The notes beneath the pieces are model-generated. The model was not told where the DNA came from. It ran no database searches and was given only the letters and a program-made list of their open reading frames with translations. Position numbers and translations under genes: made by a program. Below, piece after piece: positions 39,993-51,600 of a stretch of 64,000 nucleotides of DNA (its first letter is position 1; every line of letters starts with the position of its first letter). The stretch lies in assembly GCF_036320965.1 (NCBI RefSeq), contig NC_092286.1, positions 29,355,677-29,419,676 of the forward strand, given 5' to 3'. This stretch comes from Panulirus ornatus. Its lineage: Eukaryota; Arthropoda; Malacostraca; Decapoda; Palinuridae.

Positions 39993-42311
39993 TTGGATTA
40001 CGTGTTAATTGACAGGCGCGCGAAAGAGAGACTTTTGGATGTTAATGTGCTGAGAGGTGCAACTGGAGGGATGTCTGATCATTATCTTGTGGAGGCTAAG
40101 GTGAAGATTTGTATGGGTTTTCAGAAAAGAAGAGTGAATGTTGGGGTGAAGAGGGTGGTGAGAGTAAGTGAGCTTGGGAAGGAGACTTGTGTGAGGAAGT
40201 ACCAGGAGAGACTGAGTACAGAATGGAAAAAGGTGAGAACAATGGAAATAAGGGGAGTGGGGGAGGAATGGGATGTATTTAGGGAATCAGTGATGGATTG
40301 CGCAAAAGATGCTTGTGGCATGAGAAGAGTGGGAGGTGGGTTGATTAGAAAGGGTAGTGAGTGGTGGGATGAAGAAGTAAGAGTATTAGTGAAAGAGAAG
40401 AGAGAGGCATTTGGACGATTTTTGCAGGGAAAAAATGCAATTGAGTGGGAGATGTATAAAAGAAAGAGACAGGAGGTCAAGAGAAAGGTGCAAGAGGTGA
40501 AAAAGAGGGCTAATGAGAGTTGGGGTGAGAGAGTATCATTAAATTTTAGGGAGAATAAAAAGATGTTCTGGAAGGAGGTAAATAAAGTGCGTAAGACAAG
40601 GGAGCAAATGGGAACTTCAGTGAAGGGCGCAAATGGGGAGGTGATAACAAGTAGTGGTGATATGAGAAGGAGATGGAGTGAGTATTTTGAAGGTTTGTTG
40701 AATGTGTTTGATGATAGAGTGGCAGATATAGGGTGTTTTGGTCGAGGTGGTGTGCAAAGTGAGAGGGTTAGGGAAAATGACTTGGTAAACAGAGAAGAGG
40801 TAGTAAAAGCTTTGCGGAAGATGAAAGCCGGCAAGGCAGCGGGTTTGGATGGTATTGCAGTGGAATTTATTAAAAAGAGGGGTGACTGTATTATTGACTG
40901 GTTGGTAAGGTTATTTAATGTATGTATGACTCATAGTGAGGTGCCTGAGGATTGGCGGAATGCGTGCATAGTGCCATTGTACAAAGGCAAAGGGGATAAG
41001 AGTGAGTGCTCAGATTACAGAGGTATAAGTTTGTTGGGTATTCCTGGTAAATTATATGGGAGGGTATTGATTGAGAGGGTGAAGGCATGTACAGAGCATC
41101 AGATTGGGGAAGAGCAGTGTGGTTTCAGAAGTGGTAGAGGATGTGTGGATCAGGTGTTTGCTTTGAAGAATGTATGTGTGAAATACTTAGAAAAGCAAAT
41201 GGATTTGTATGTAGCATTTATGGATCTGGAGAAGGCATATGATAGAGTTGATAGAGATGCTCTGTGGAAGGTATTAAGAATATATGGAGTGGGAGGCAAG
41301 TTGTTACAAGCAGTGAAAAGTTTTTATCGAGGATGTAAGGCATGTGTACGTGTAGGAAGAGAGGAAAGTGATTGGTTCTCAGTGAATGTAGGTTTGCGGC
41401 AGGGGTGTGTGATGTCTCCATGGTTGTTTAATTTGTTTATGGATGGGGTTGTTAGGGAGGTGAATGCAAGAGTTTTGGAAAGAGGGGCAAGTATGAAGTC
41501 TGTTGGGGATGAGAGAGCTTGGGAAGTGAGTCAGTTGTTGTTCGCTGATGATACAGCGCTGGTGGCTGATTCATGTGAGAAACTGCAGAAGCTGGTGACT
41601 GAGTTTGGTAAAGTGTGTGAAAGAAGAAAGTTAAGAGTAAATGTGAATAAGAGCAAGGTAATTAGGTACAGTAGGGTTGAGGGTCAAGTCAACTGGGAGG
41701 TAAGTTTGAATGGAGAAAAACTGGAGGAAGTAAAGTGTTTTAGATATCTGGGAGTGGATCTGGCAGCGGATGGAACCATGGAAGCGGAAGTGGATCATAG
41801 GGTGGGGGAGGGGGCGAAAATCCTGGGAGCCTTGAAGAATGTGTGGAAGTCGAGAACATTATCTCGGAAAGCAAAAATGGGTATGTTTGAAGGAATAGTG
41901 GTTCCAACAATGTTGTATGGTTGCGAGGCGTGGGCTATGGATAGAGTTGTGCGCAGGAGGATGGATGTGCTGGAAATGAGATGTTTGAGGACAATTTGTG
42001 GTGTGAGGTGGTTTGATCGAGTAAGTAACGTAAGGGTAAGAGAGATGTGTGGAAATAAAAAGTGCGTGGTTGAGAGAGCAGAAGAGGGTGTTTTGAAATG
42101 GTTTGGGCACATGGAGAGAATGAGTGAGGAAAGATTGACCAAGAGGATATATGTGTCGGACGTGGAGGGAACGAGGAGAAGTGGGAGACCAAATTGGAGG
42201 TGGAAAGATGGAGTGAAAAAGATTTTGTGTGATCGGGGCCTGAACATGCAGGAGGGTGAAAGGAGGGCAAGGAATAGAGTGAATTGGATCGATGTGGTAT
42301 ACCGGGGTTGA
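39993..42311 (+). CDS. LINE ORF: endonuclease C-terminus and reverse transcriptase
   Basis: A frame of about 772 codons from the conventional start. It is in the same frame as the upstream endonuclease piece and probably continues from it; the Met is simply the first after the stop. Residues 1-40 hold the endonuclease end with MSDHYLVEAKVKI (catalytic SDH). The RT spans about 265-600: KAGKAAGLDGIAVEFI (about 275), FRSGRGCVDQVFALKNV (about 378), AFMDLEKAYDRVDRD (about 408, first catalytic Asp), GLRQGCVMSPWLFNLF (about 467), LLFADDTALVADS (about 515, catalytic DD) and KCFRYLGVDL (about 581). The C-terminal region has [13 protein letters not shown] (about 701) and [11 protein letters not shown] (about 730). 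All visible RT catalytic residues are intact, so only the endonuclease is broken. Confidence 0.85.
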   Translation: MDYVLIDRRAKERLLDVNVLRGATGGMSDHYLVEAKVKICMGFQKRRVNVGVKRVVRVSELGKETCVRKYQERLSTEWKKVRTMEIRGVGEEWDVFRESVMDCAKDACGMRRVGGGLIRKGSEWWDEEVRVLVKEKREAFGRFLQGKNAIEWEMYKRKRQEVKRKVQEVKKRANESWGERVSLNFRENKKMFWKEVNKVRKTREQMGTSVKGANGEVITSSGDMRRRWSEYFEGLLNVFDDRVADIGCFGRGGVQSERVRENDLVNREEVVKALRKMKAGKAAGLDGIAVEFIKKRGDCIIDWLVRLFNVCMTHSEVPEDWRNACIVPLYKGKGDKSECSDYRGISLLGIPGKLYGRVLIERVKACTEHQIGEEQCGFRSGRGCVDQVFALKNVCVKYLEKQMDLYVAFMDLEKAYDRVDRDALWKVLRIYGVGGKLLQAVKSFYRGCKACVRVGREESDWFSVNVGLRQGCVMSPWLFNLFMDGVVREVNARVLERGASMKSVGDERAWEVSQLLFADDTALVADSCEKLQKLVTEFGKVCERRKLRVNVNKSKVIRYSRVEGQVNWEVSLNGEKLEEVKCFRYLGVDLAADGTMEAEVDHRVGEGAKILGALKNVWKSRTLSRKAKMGMFEGIVVPTMLYGCEAWAMDRVVRRRMDVLEMRCLRTICGVRWFDRVSNVRVREMCGNKKCVVERAEEGVLKWFGHMERMSEERLTKRIYVSDVEGTRRSGRPNWRWKDGVKKILCDRGLNMQEGERRARNRVNWIDVVYRG

Positions 42312-42520
42312 CGTGCTGTCAGTGGATTGAATCAGGGCATGTGAAGCGTCTGGGGTAAACCATGGAAAGCTGTGTAGGTATGTATATTTGCGTGTGTGGA
42401 CGTATGTAAATACATGTGTATGGGGGTGGGTTGGGCCATTTCTATCGTGTTTCCTTGCGCTACCTCGCAAACGCGGGAGACATCGACAAAGCAAAAAAAA
42501 AAAAATATATATATATATAT

Positions 42521-43834
42521 AAGAGTGAGTGCTCAAATTACAGAGGTATGAGTTTGTTGAGTATTCCTGGTAAATTGTATGGGAGGGTATTGATTGAGAG
42601 GGTGAAGGCATGTACAAAGCATCAGATTGGGGAAGAGCAGTGTGGTTTCAGAAGTGGTAGAGGATGTGTGGATCAGGTGTTTGCTTTGAAGAATGTATGT
42701 GAGAAATACTTAGAAAAGCAAATGGATTTGTATGTAGCATTTATGGATCTGGAGAAGGCATATGATAGAGTTGATAGAGATTCTCTGTGGAAGGTATTAA
42801 GAATATATGGTGTGGGAGGAAAGTTGTTAGAAGCAGTGAAAAGTTTTTATCGAGGATGTAAGGCATGTGTACGTGTAGGAAGAGAGGAAAGTGATTGGTT
42901 CTCAGTGAATGTAGGTTTGCGGCAGGGGTGTGTGATGTCTCCATGGTTGTTTAATTTGTTTATGGATGGGGTTGTTAGGGAGGTGAATGCAAGAGTTTTG
43001 GAAAGAGGGGCAAGTATGAAGTCTGTTGGGGATGAGAGAGCTTGGGAAGTGAGTCAGTTGTTGTTCGCTGATGATACAGCGCTGGTGGCTGATTCATGTG
43101 AGAAACTGCAGAAGCTGGTGACTGAGTTTGGTAAAGTGTGTGAAAGAAGAAAGTTAAGAGTAAATGTGAATAAGAGCAAGGTTATTAGGTACAGTAGGGT
43201 TGAGGGTCAAGTCAATTGGGAGGTAAGTTTGAATGGAGAAAAACTGGAGGAAGTAAAGTGTTTTAGATATCTGGGAGTGGATCTGGCAGCGGATGGAACC
43301 ATGGAAGCGGAAGTGGATCATAGGGTGGGGGAGGGGGCGAAAATTCTGGGAGCCTTGAAGAATGTGTGGAAGTCGAGAACATTATCTCGGAAAGCAAAAA
43401 TGGGTATGTTTGAAGGAATAGTGGTTCCAACAATGTTGTATGGTTGCGAGGCGTGGGCTATGGATAGAGTTGTGCGCAGGAGGATGGATGTGCTGGAAAT
43501 GAGATGTTTGAGGACAATGTGTGGTGTGAGGTGGTTTGATCGAGTAAGTAACGTAAGGGTAAGAGAGATGTGTGGAAATAAAAAGAGCGTGGTTGAGAGA
43601 GCAGAAGAGGGTGTTTTGAAATGGTTTGGGCACATGGAGAGAATGAGTGAGGAAAGATTGACCAAGAGGATATATGTGTCGGAGGTGGAGGGAACGAGGA
43701 GAAGTGGGAGACCAAATTGGAGGTGGAAAGATGGAGTGAAAAAGATTTTGTGTGATCGGGGCCTGAACATGCAGGAGGGTGAAAGGAGGGCAAGGAATAG
43801 AGTGAATTGGATCGATGTGGTATACCGGGGTTGA
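42521..43834 (+). CDS. LINE reverse transcriptase ORF, 5'-truncated
   Basis: An open frame covering KSECSNYRGMSLLSIPGKLY to the normal C-terminal end [10 protein letters not shown]. It contains FRSGRGCVDQVF, AFMDLEKAYDRVDRD, GLRQGCVMSP, the catalytic LLFADDTALVADS and [11 protein letters not shown]. The frame is also open upstream (from about 42416) through the tail of the previous copy and the TA tract, but that part is not RT. The endonuclease and the first RT blocks are missing. Confidence 0.75.
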   Translation, partial: KSECSNYRGMSLLSIPGKLYGRVLIERVKACTKHQIGEEQCGFRSGRGCVDQVFALKNVCEKYLEKQMDLYVAFMDLEKAYDRVDRDSLWKVLRIYGVGGKLLEAVKSFYRGCKACVRVGREESDWFSVNVGLRQGCVMSPWLFNLFMDGVVREVNARVLERGASMKSVGDERAWEVSQLLFADDTALVADSCEKLQKLVTEFGKVCERRKLRVNVNKSKVIRYSRVEGQVNWEVSLNGEKLEEVKCFRYLGVDLAADGTMEAEVDHRVGEGAKILGALKNVWKSRTLSRKAKMGMFEGIVVPTMLYGCEAWAMDRVVRRRMDVLEMRCLRTMCGVRWFDRVSNVRVREMCGNKKSVVERAEEGVLKWFGHMERMSEERLTKRIYVSEVEGTRRSGRPNWRWKDGVKKILCDRGLNMQEGERRARNRVNWIDVVYRG

Positions 43835-44046
43835 CGTGCTGTCAGTGGATTGAATCAGGGCATGTGAAGCGTCTGGGGTAAACCATGGAAAGCTGTGTAG
43901 GTATGTATATTTGCGTGTGTGGACGTATGTATATACATGTGTATGGGGGTGGGTTGGGCCATTTCTATCGTCTGTTTCCTTGCGCTACCTCGCAAACGCG
44001 GGAGACATCGACAAAGCAAAAAAAAAAAAAAAATATATATATATAT
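42521..44046 (+). mobile_element. Tandem truncated LINE copy, first unit (1526 bp)
   Basis: Starts at AAGAGTGAGTGCTCAAATTA directly after (TA)n and runs through the RT end and 3' UTR (hairpin 43984-44003) to an A-run and (TA)n. The next copy starts at the identical base 1526 bp later. Since independent 5' truncation at the same base is unlikely, the two arose by tandem duplication. Confidence 0.85.
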
Positions 44047-45560
44047 AAGAGTGAGTGCTCAAATTACAGAGGTATGAGTTTGTTGAGTATTCCTGGTAAA
44101 TTGTATGGGAGGGTATTGATTGAGAGGGTGAAGGCATGTACAAAGCATCAGATTGGGGAAGAGCAGTGTGGTTTCAGAAGTGGTAGAGGATGTGTGGATC
44201 AGGTGTTTGCTTTGAAGAATGTATGTGAGAAATACTTAGAAAAGCAAATGGATTTGTATGTAGCATTTATGGATCTGGAGAAGGCATATGATAGAGTTGA
44301 TAGAGATTCTCTGTGGAAGGTATTAAGAATATATGGTGTGGGAGGAAAGTTGTTACAAGCAGTGAAAAGTTTTTATCGAGGATGTAAGGCATGTGTACGT
44401 GTAGGAAGAGAGGAAAGTGATTGGTTCTCAGTGAATGTAGGTTTGCGGCAGGGGTGTGTGATGTCTCCATGGTTGTTTAATTTGTTTATGGATGGGGTTG
44501 TTAGGGAGGTAAATGCAAGAGTTTTGGAAAGAGGGGCAAGTATGAAGTCTGTTGGGGATGAGAGAGCTTGGGAAGTGAGTCAGTTGTTGTTCGCTGATGA
44601 TACAGCGCTGGTGGCTGATTCATGTGAGAAACTGCAGAAGCTGGTGACTGAGTTTGGTAAAGTGTGTGAAAGAAGAAAGTTAAGAGTAAATGTGAATAAG
44701 AGCAAGGTTATTAGGTACAGTAGGGTTGAGGGTCAAGTCAATTGGGAGGTGGTTTGAATGAGAAAAACTGGAGGAAGTGAAGTGTTTTAGATATCTGGGA
44801 GTGGATCTGGCAGCGGATGGAACCATGGAAGCGGAAGTGGATCATAGGGTGGGGGAGGGGGCGAAAATTCTGGGGGCCTTGAAGAATGTGTGGAAGTCGA
44901 GAACATTATCTCGGAAAGCAAAAATGGGTATGTTTGAAGGAATAGTGGTTCCAACAATGTTGTATGGTTGCGAGGCGTGGGCTATGGATAGAGTTGTGCG
45001 CAGGAGGATGGATGTGCTGGAAATGAGATGTTTGAGGACAATGTGTGGTGTGAGGTGGTTTGATCGAGTGAGTAACGTAAGGGTAAGAGAGATGTGTGGA
45101 AATAAAGAGAGCGTGGTTGAGAGAGCGAAGAGGGTGTTTTGAAATGGTTTGGGCACATGGAGAGAATGAGTGAGGAAAAGATTGACCAGAGGATGTATGT
45201 GTCGGAGGTGGAGGGAACGAGGAGATGAGGGAGACCAAATTGGAGGTGGAAAGATGGAGTGAAAAAGATTTTGTGTGATCGGGGCCTGAACATGCAGGAG
45301 GGTGAAAGGAGGGCAAGGAATAGAGTGAATTGGAGCGATGTGGTATACCGGGGTTGACGTGCTGTCAGTGGATTGAATCAAGGCATGTGAAGCGTCTGGG
45401 GTAAACCATGGAAAGCTGTGTAGGTATGTATATTTGCGTGTGTGGACGTATGTATATGCATGTGTATGGTTGGGGGGGGGTTGGGCCATTTCTTTGTCTG
45501 TTCCTTGCGCTCCCTCGCAACGCGGGAGACAGCGACAATGCATAATAAAAATAATAATAT
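44047..45560 (+). mobile_element. Tandem truncated LINE copy, second unit, frameshifted
   Basis: Same 5' boundary as the preceding copy and almost identical to it up to about 44745. From there it has several small indels: AGGTGGTTTGAATG instead of AGGTAAGTTTGAATGG near 44750, and others near 45125, 45178 and 45225. These break the RT frame after VNWEV. The 3' UTR has the hairpin at 45509-45527 and ends near 45545 in an AATAATA-type tail. Catalytic RT blocks are intact but the C-terminus is not. Confidence 0.8.
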
Positions 45561-47230
45561 ATTATACACTCATAAATTCATAAATGCTTGCCTCATCTAT
45601 TTTTGCCGGTACCCCGCCCCACACAAGAGAGCATCGCTACCCCTTGCGTCAACGAGGTAGTGCTGAAAACAGACAAAAAAGGCCATATTCGTTCACACTC
45701 AGTCTCTAGGTATCATGTATTTTTAACACCGAATACCACAGTTTCCTATCCCACATCCCAGGCCAAACACCTTTCCTTTGGTTAACTTAGACGCTTCTCA
45801 TGCCTTGGTTCAGTCCACTGACAGCGCGTCGACATGGTATACGACATCGTTCCAATTCACTCCTTTCCCTTGCACGCCTCTCACCATCCTGTATGTTAAG
45901 GCCCCGATCGCTAAAAAATCTTTTTCACTCCAACCTTCCCCCCTACAGTTTGGTCTCCTGCTTCTCCCTGTTCCCTCCACTTCTGACACATAAATCCTCT
46001 TTGTCAATCTTTCCTCATTCAATCTCTCCATATGTCTAACCATTTCAACACATCCTCCTCTGCTCTCTCAACCACATTCGTTTTATTTCACACATCCCTC
46101 TTAACCTTTCTTTACTTACTCCTTAAATCACTTTACACCACATATTGTTCTCAAAAATTCATCTCCAACACATTTACCCCTCCTCCCTACCCACCCTATC
46201 TGTAGTCTATGCCTCGCAACCATATAACATTGTTGGAACTGCTATTCCCTGAAAATGACACATTTTTGTCCTAGAGATAACGTATCTTTCTTCCACACAA
46301 TCTTCACCGTTTCCAGGACCTTCGCCCTCTCCTCTACTCTGTGACTCATTTCCGCTTCCATGGTTCCATTTGCTGCTAGGTCAACTCACAGTTATCTGAA
46401 GCACTCTGCCTCCTTAAATTTTTTTCTCCATTCAAACTTACATCCCAATTAACTTGTCCCTCAACCCTACTGTACCTAATAATCTTGCTCTTATTTACAT
46501 TTACTCTCAACTTTCTCCTTTCCACATTTTTCCAAACTCAGTCACCAATCTGTCGTTTCTCACACGAATCAGCCACTAGAGCTGTATCATCGCATACTCG
46601 CCCTCTCCCCAAAAATTCTTGCATTTATCCCCTAACCCCCCCATCCATGAACAAATTAAACAGCTATAGGGGCATCACACGCCCCTGCCGCAAACCGACT
46701 TTTCACTGGAAAGCAATCACTTCCTCTCTTCTTACCCATACACTTGCTTTACATCCTTTGGGAAAAACTTTTACTGCCTCTAGGAAGTTACCCCCCACCC
46801 CCATATACTCTTAAAACTTCCATAAAGCATCACTATAATTCTTATCATATGCCTTCTCGAAATCCATGAAAGCTACGTACAAAATCCATCTTTTTTTTAA
46901 GTATATCTCACATGCATTTCAAAAGCAAACACCTGATCCAGACATCCTCCAAACCCCTTTCGAAACAACACTGCTTTTCCCCAATCTTACGCTCTATACA
47001 TACCCTTTACCCTCGCAGTCAATACCCTCCCATATAATTTACTAAGAATATCAAAAACTTATGCCTCTGTAGTTTGAACACTCACTTTTATTCTCTTTGC
47101 CTTTGTACAATGGTACTATGCATGCATTTTGCCAATCCTCAAGCACTTCACCATGATCCATACATACACTGAATATCCTTACCAACCAACCAACAACCAT
47201 AAAATCGTTAATGAGATAGCCTGCAGTTGC
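45561..47230 (-). mobile_element. Old LINE copy, degenerate
   Basis: On the minus strand: a diverged long-form 3' UTR (45590-45835) with a decayed hairpin at about 45630-45660; C-terminal coding traces [20 protein letters not shown] (about 45975-46035) and VNWNDVVYH (about 45830); then a broken RT up to VRIFSVCMDHGEV, ACIVPLYKGK and SECSNYRGISF at about 47050-47190. The catalytic region near 46570-46600 still reads DDTAL but is shortened. Many frameshifts. Much more diverged than the plus-strand neighbours. Confidence 0.75.
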
Positions 47231-47650
47231 CTTTGCCGTCTCAAAATAACATAATAAGAGGCTTAAGATCAACCAGAAAGACAATCATTTTCCTGCTACT
47301 GATTGGCGTGTGGTCTTGAAGCTGCAGGAACTCTACAACAATATGATCCATGGATATTTGATTAACTACTTGACTTAGTAAACTTTTATATGCATGTATC
47401 AACTACGAAATGTATGAATCATGATAGGCGTACAATTAGATGAGCATAATGATGTACAGAAGGGTTTGTTTATTATCATAAGAACTATATTTTCATGAAA
47501 AAGTTTCTTTTAGTAGATGAATTTCTATGAAAATTAGATCAAACTTCATTGCTACCAATCACCTATTTCCTGCTGAGCAATAGTTTCTGTTCCTATGAAA
47601 TTATTTTTTGTTTTTCATGATGAACAGTAAATGAATAATTATTTATTCTA
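47231..47650. other. Unique AT-rich DNA
   Basis: About 420 bp, AT-rich, no tandem structure and no recognisable coding region. Confidence 0.5.
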
Positions 47651-48370
47651 TATCATACTTTGTCGCTGTCTCCCGCGTTAGCAAGGTAGCGCAAGGAAAC
47701 AGACGAAAGAATGGCCCAAACCACCCACATACACATGTATATATACATACACGTCCACACACGCAATACACATATCTATACATCTCAACGTTATACATAC
47801 ATATACACACACAGACATATTTCATATATACACATGCACATAATTCATACTGTTTGCCCTTATTCATTTCCGTCGCCACCCGCCACAATGAAATGACAAC
47901 CCCCTCCCCCCGCATGTGCGCGAAGTAGCTCTAGGAAACACAACAAAGGCCACATTCGTTCCCACTCAGTCTCTAGCTGTCATGTATAATGCACCGAAAC
48001 CCCAGCTCCTTTCCACATCCAGGCTCCACAAAAATTTCTATGGTTTACCCCAGACGCTTCACTGCCTGGTTCAATCCATTGACAGCACGTCCACCCGGTA
48101 TACCACATCGTTCCAATTCCCTTTATTCCTTGCACGCCTTTCACCCTCCTGCATTTTCAGGTCCCGATCACTCAAAATCTTTTTCACTCCATCTTTCCAC
48201 CTCCATTTGGTCTCCCACCTCTCCCCGTTCCCTCCACCTCTGACACATATATCCTCTTTGTCAATCTTTTCTCACTCATTCTCTTCATGTGACCAAACCC
48301 TTTCAAAACACCCTCTTCTGCTCTCGCAACCACACTTTTTATTACCACAATCTCTCTTGCCTTTATCTTT
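47651..48370 (-). mobile_element. LINE 3' end, long 3' UTR form
   Basis: On the minus strand: C-terminal RT remnants (about 48090-48360), then a 3' UTR of about 415 bp with two hairpin-type motifs, one at about 47915-47950 and one at 47671-47690, separated by ATA/ACA-rich microsatellite sequence. The tail is AT-rich. Comparison with the short form (for example 42312-42504) indicates that the short form lost the segment carrying the first hairpin. Confidence 0.75.
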
Positions 48371-48574
48371 TCCTAGAGTCCGATTCTACATATCGGGCGC
48401 CCATATGAGACAATGAAATTCATCAGCAAAAAGCTCTATAGCATAAGCTCCCTTACTACGTGAAAGTCACGATCATGAGGGAGTTCACCATTTGCTTCTT
48501 CAAGATATATTTACAGAAAACATCAAGATCTCAGGTGTAAAGCTTTTTAAAAGTGTTTCAGGTTGTGAAACAAA
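48371..48574. other. Unique DNA at gap edge
   Basis: About 200 bp of unassigned sequence before the N-run. Confidence 0.5.
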
Positions 48575-48674
48575 NNNNNNNNNNNNNNNNNNNNNNNNNN
48601 NNNNNNNNNNNNNNNNNNNNNNNNNNNNNNNNNNNNNNNNNNNNNNNNNNNNNNNNNNNNNNNNNNNNNNNNNN
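48575..48674. other. Assembly gap (100 N)
   Basis: Exactly 100 N. The satellite contig starts immediately after it. Confidence 0.99.
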
Positions 48675-51600
48675 TTGGATGCCATCATGTAATTGTATTG
48701 GACTTTGGCACCCCCAAAGGGTCTTTTAAGTAAACTTTTATTTGTCTCTTCCCTCAGATGCCACTATTCTCCCTTGAAGGCCTTTTAAGACGCCAAAGGG
48801 GATTTAGATTACTCCTTCAATTTTCCTTTTAAATTTTGGAAAGCCTCCACGCAATTCTCTTTTCCCCTTTGGCATCCCCCAAAATGGTCTTAAAGTAAGC
48901 TTTCCAAATGTTTCTTTCCTTTTGATGCCTCTAGCCCCCGTAATTGCCTTTGGCGGAGCCAAAGGGGATTTAAAAAATTTAAATCATTAATTTTGTATTT
49001 TATTTTTTGGATGCCATCATGTAACTGTATTGGACTTTGGCACCCCCAAAGGGTCTTTTAAGTAACTTTTAATTTGTCTCTTTCCCTTTAGAGGCCCCTA
49101 TTCTCCTGTAAAGGCCTTTGAAGAGCCAAAGGGGATTTAGATTACTCCTTCAATTTTCCTCAAATTTTTGGATCCTCCACGCAATTCTCTTGCCCTTTGG
49201 CATCCCCAAAGTGGTCTAAAAGTAATCTTTCCAAATGTTTCTTTCCCTTTTGATGCCTCTATGCCCCTGTAATTGCCTTTGGCGGCGCCAAAGGGGATTT
49301 AAATTAAAATCTTTAATTTGTATTTTATTTTTGGATTTCCATCTGTAATTATTGGACTTTGGCACCCCCAAAGGGTCTTTTAAGTAAACTTTAGTTTTTC
49401 TCCTTCCCTTCAGATGCCACTATTCTCCCTTGAAGGCCTTTGAAGACGCCAAAGGGGATTTAGATTACTCCTTCAATTTTCCTCTAAATTTTTGGATGCC
49501 TCCACGCAATTCTCTTGCCCTTTTGGGATCCCCAAAGTGGTCTGAAAAGTAATCTTCCAAATGTTTTTTTCCCTTTTGATGCCTCTATGCCCCTGTAATT
49601 GCCTTTGGCGGCGCCAAAGGGGATTTAATTAAATCATTAATTTGTATGTTTATTTTTGGATGCCATCATGTAACTGTATTGGACTTTGGCACCCCCAAAG
49701 GGGTCTTTTAAGTAAACTTTTAATTTGTCTCTTTCCCATCAGATGCCACTTCTCCCTTTAAGGCCTTTGAAGAAGCCAAGGGGATTTAGATTTCTCCTTC
49801 AATTTTCCTCAAATTTTTGGATGCCCCCACGCAATTCTCTTTCCCTTTGGCATCCCCAAATGGTCTTAAAGTAAGCTTTCCAAATGTTTCTTTCCCTTTT
49901 TGATGCCTCTATGCCCCTTAATTGCCTTTGGCGGCGCCAAAGGGGATTTAAAAATAAATCATTAATTTGTATGTTTATTTTTGGATGCCATCATTAACTG
50001 TATTTGGGGCTTTGGCACCCCTAAAGGGTCTTTTAAGTAAACTTTTAATTTGTGTCCCCTTTCCTTTAGATGCCACTATTCTCCCTTGAAGGCCTTTGAA
50101 GACGCCAAAGGGGATTTTGATTACTCCTTCAATTTTCCCTAAATTTTTGGATGCCTCCACGCAAATCTCTGCCCTTTGGCATCCCCAAAGTGGTCGTAAA
50201 GTAGCTTTCCAAATGTTTTTTTCCCTTTTGATGCCTCTATGCCCCTGTAATTGCTTTAGCGGCGCCAAAGGGGATGTAAATTAAATCATTAATTGTATGT
50301 TTATTTTGGATGCCATCATGTAACTGTATTGGACTTTGGCACCCCCAAAGGGTCTTTTAAGTAAACTTTTAATTTGTCTCTTTCCCTTCAGATGCCACTA
50401 TTCGTCTCCTGTAAAGGCCTTTGAAGACGCCAAAGGGGATTTAGATTACTCCTTCAATTTTCCTCTAAATTTTTGGATGCCTCCACGCAATCTCTTGCCC
50501 TTTGGCATCCCCAAAGTGGGCTGAAGACGATAATCTTTCCAAATGTTTTCTTCCCTTTTGATGCCTCTATGCCCCTGTAATTGCCTTTGGCGGCGCCAAA
50601 GGGATTTAAACTAAATCATTAATTTGTATGTTTTAATTTTGGATGCCATCATGTAAACGTATTGGACTTTGGCACCCCCCCAAAATGTCTTTTTAAGTAA
50701 ACTTTTAATTTGTCTCTTTCCCTTTAGATGCCACTATTCTCCCTTGAAGGCCTTTGAAGATGCCAAATGGGATTTAGATTACCTCCTTCAATTTTTTTCC
50801 CCTAAATTTTTGGATGCCTCCACGCAAATTTTCTTGCCCTTTGGCATCCCCAAAGTGTCTTTAAAATAATTTTCCCAAAAAGTTTTTTTCCCTTTTGATG
50901 CCTCTATGGGCCCCCGTAATTGCCTCTGGGGGCGCCATAGGGTTTAAACTAAATCTTTAATTTTGTGTGTTTTTTTTTTGGATGCCATCATGTAATTGTA
51001 TTGGGGCTTTGGCACCCCCCAAAGTGTCTTTTAGTAAACTTTCAACTTTCTCTTTCCCATCAGATGCCATATTCTCCCTGAAAAACTTTAGAAGACGCCC
51101 AAAGGGGGTTAGATTACTCCTTTAATTTTCCTCTAATTTTTGGAGCCTCCACGCAATTCTCTTGCCCTTTGGCATCCCCAAAGTGGTCTTAAAGTAACTT
51201 TCCAAATGTTTCTTTCCCTTTGATGCCTCTATGCCCCTGGAATTGCCTTTAGGCGGCGCCAAGGGGATTTAAATTAATCATTATTGTGGTTGTTTTTTTT
51301 GGATGCCATCCCTGTAACTGTATTGGACTTTGGCACCCCCAAAGGTCTTTTAATAAAAATTTAATTTGTCTCTTTCCCCCCAGATGCCCCTATTCTCCTG
51401 TAAGGCCTTGAAGACGCCAAAGGGGAATTTAGATTACTCCTTCAATTTTCCTCTAAATTTTGGATGCCTCCACGCAATTTCTCTTGCCCTTTGGCAACCC
51501 CAAAGGTGGTCTTAAAGTAACTATTCCAAATGTTCCCTTTTCCCTTTTCATGCCTCTATGCCCCTGTAATTCCCTGGGCGCCCAAAGGGGATTTAAAATT

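Larger units (their letters stand above)
39694..42504 (+). mobile_element. Most complete LINE copy in the window
   Basis: Starts abruptly in the endonuclease at HEKKDHERQV (39696), head-to-head with the minus-strand copy that ends at about 39692. It encodes the rest of the endonuclease, the whole RT and the C-terminal region, followed by a short 3' UTR (42312-42504) with the hairpin at 42459-42478 and an A-run leading into (TA)n. One premature stop (TAG, 39927-39929) lies in the endonuclease. The family has endonuclease plus RT, no visible gag, a short 3' UTR and a simple-repeat tail, features known for the RTE clade; the clade assignment is tentative. Confidence 0.85.
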
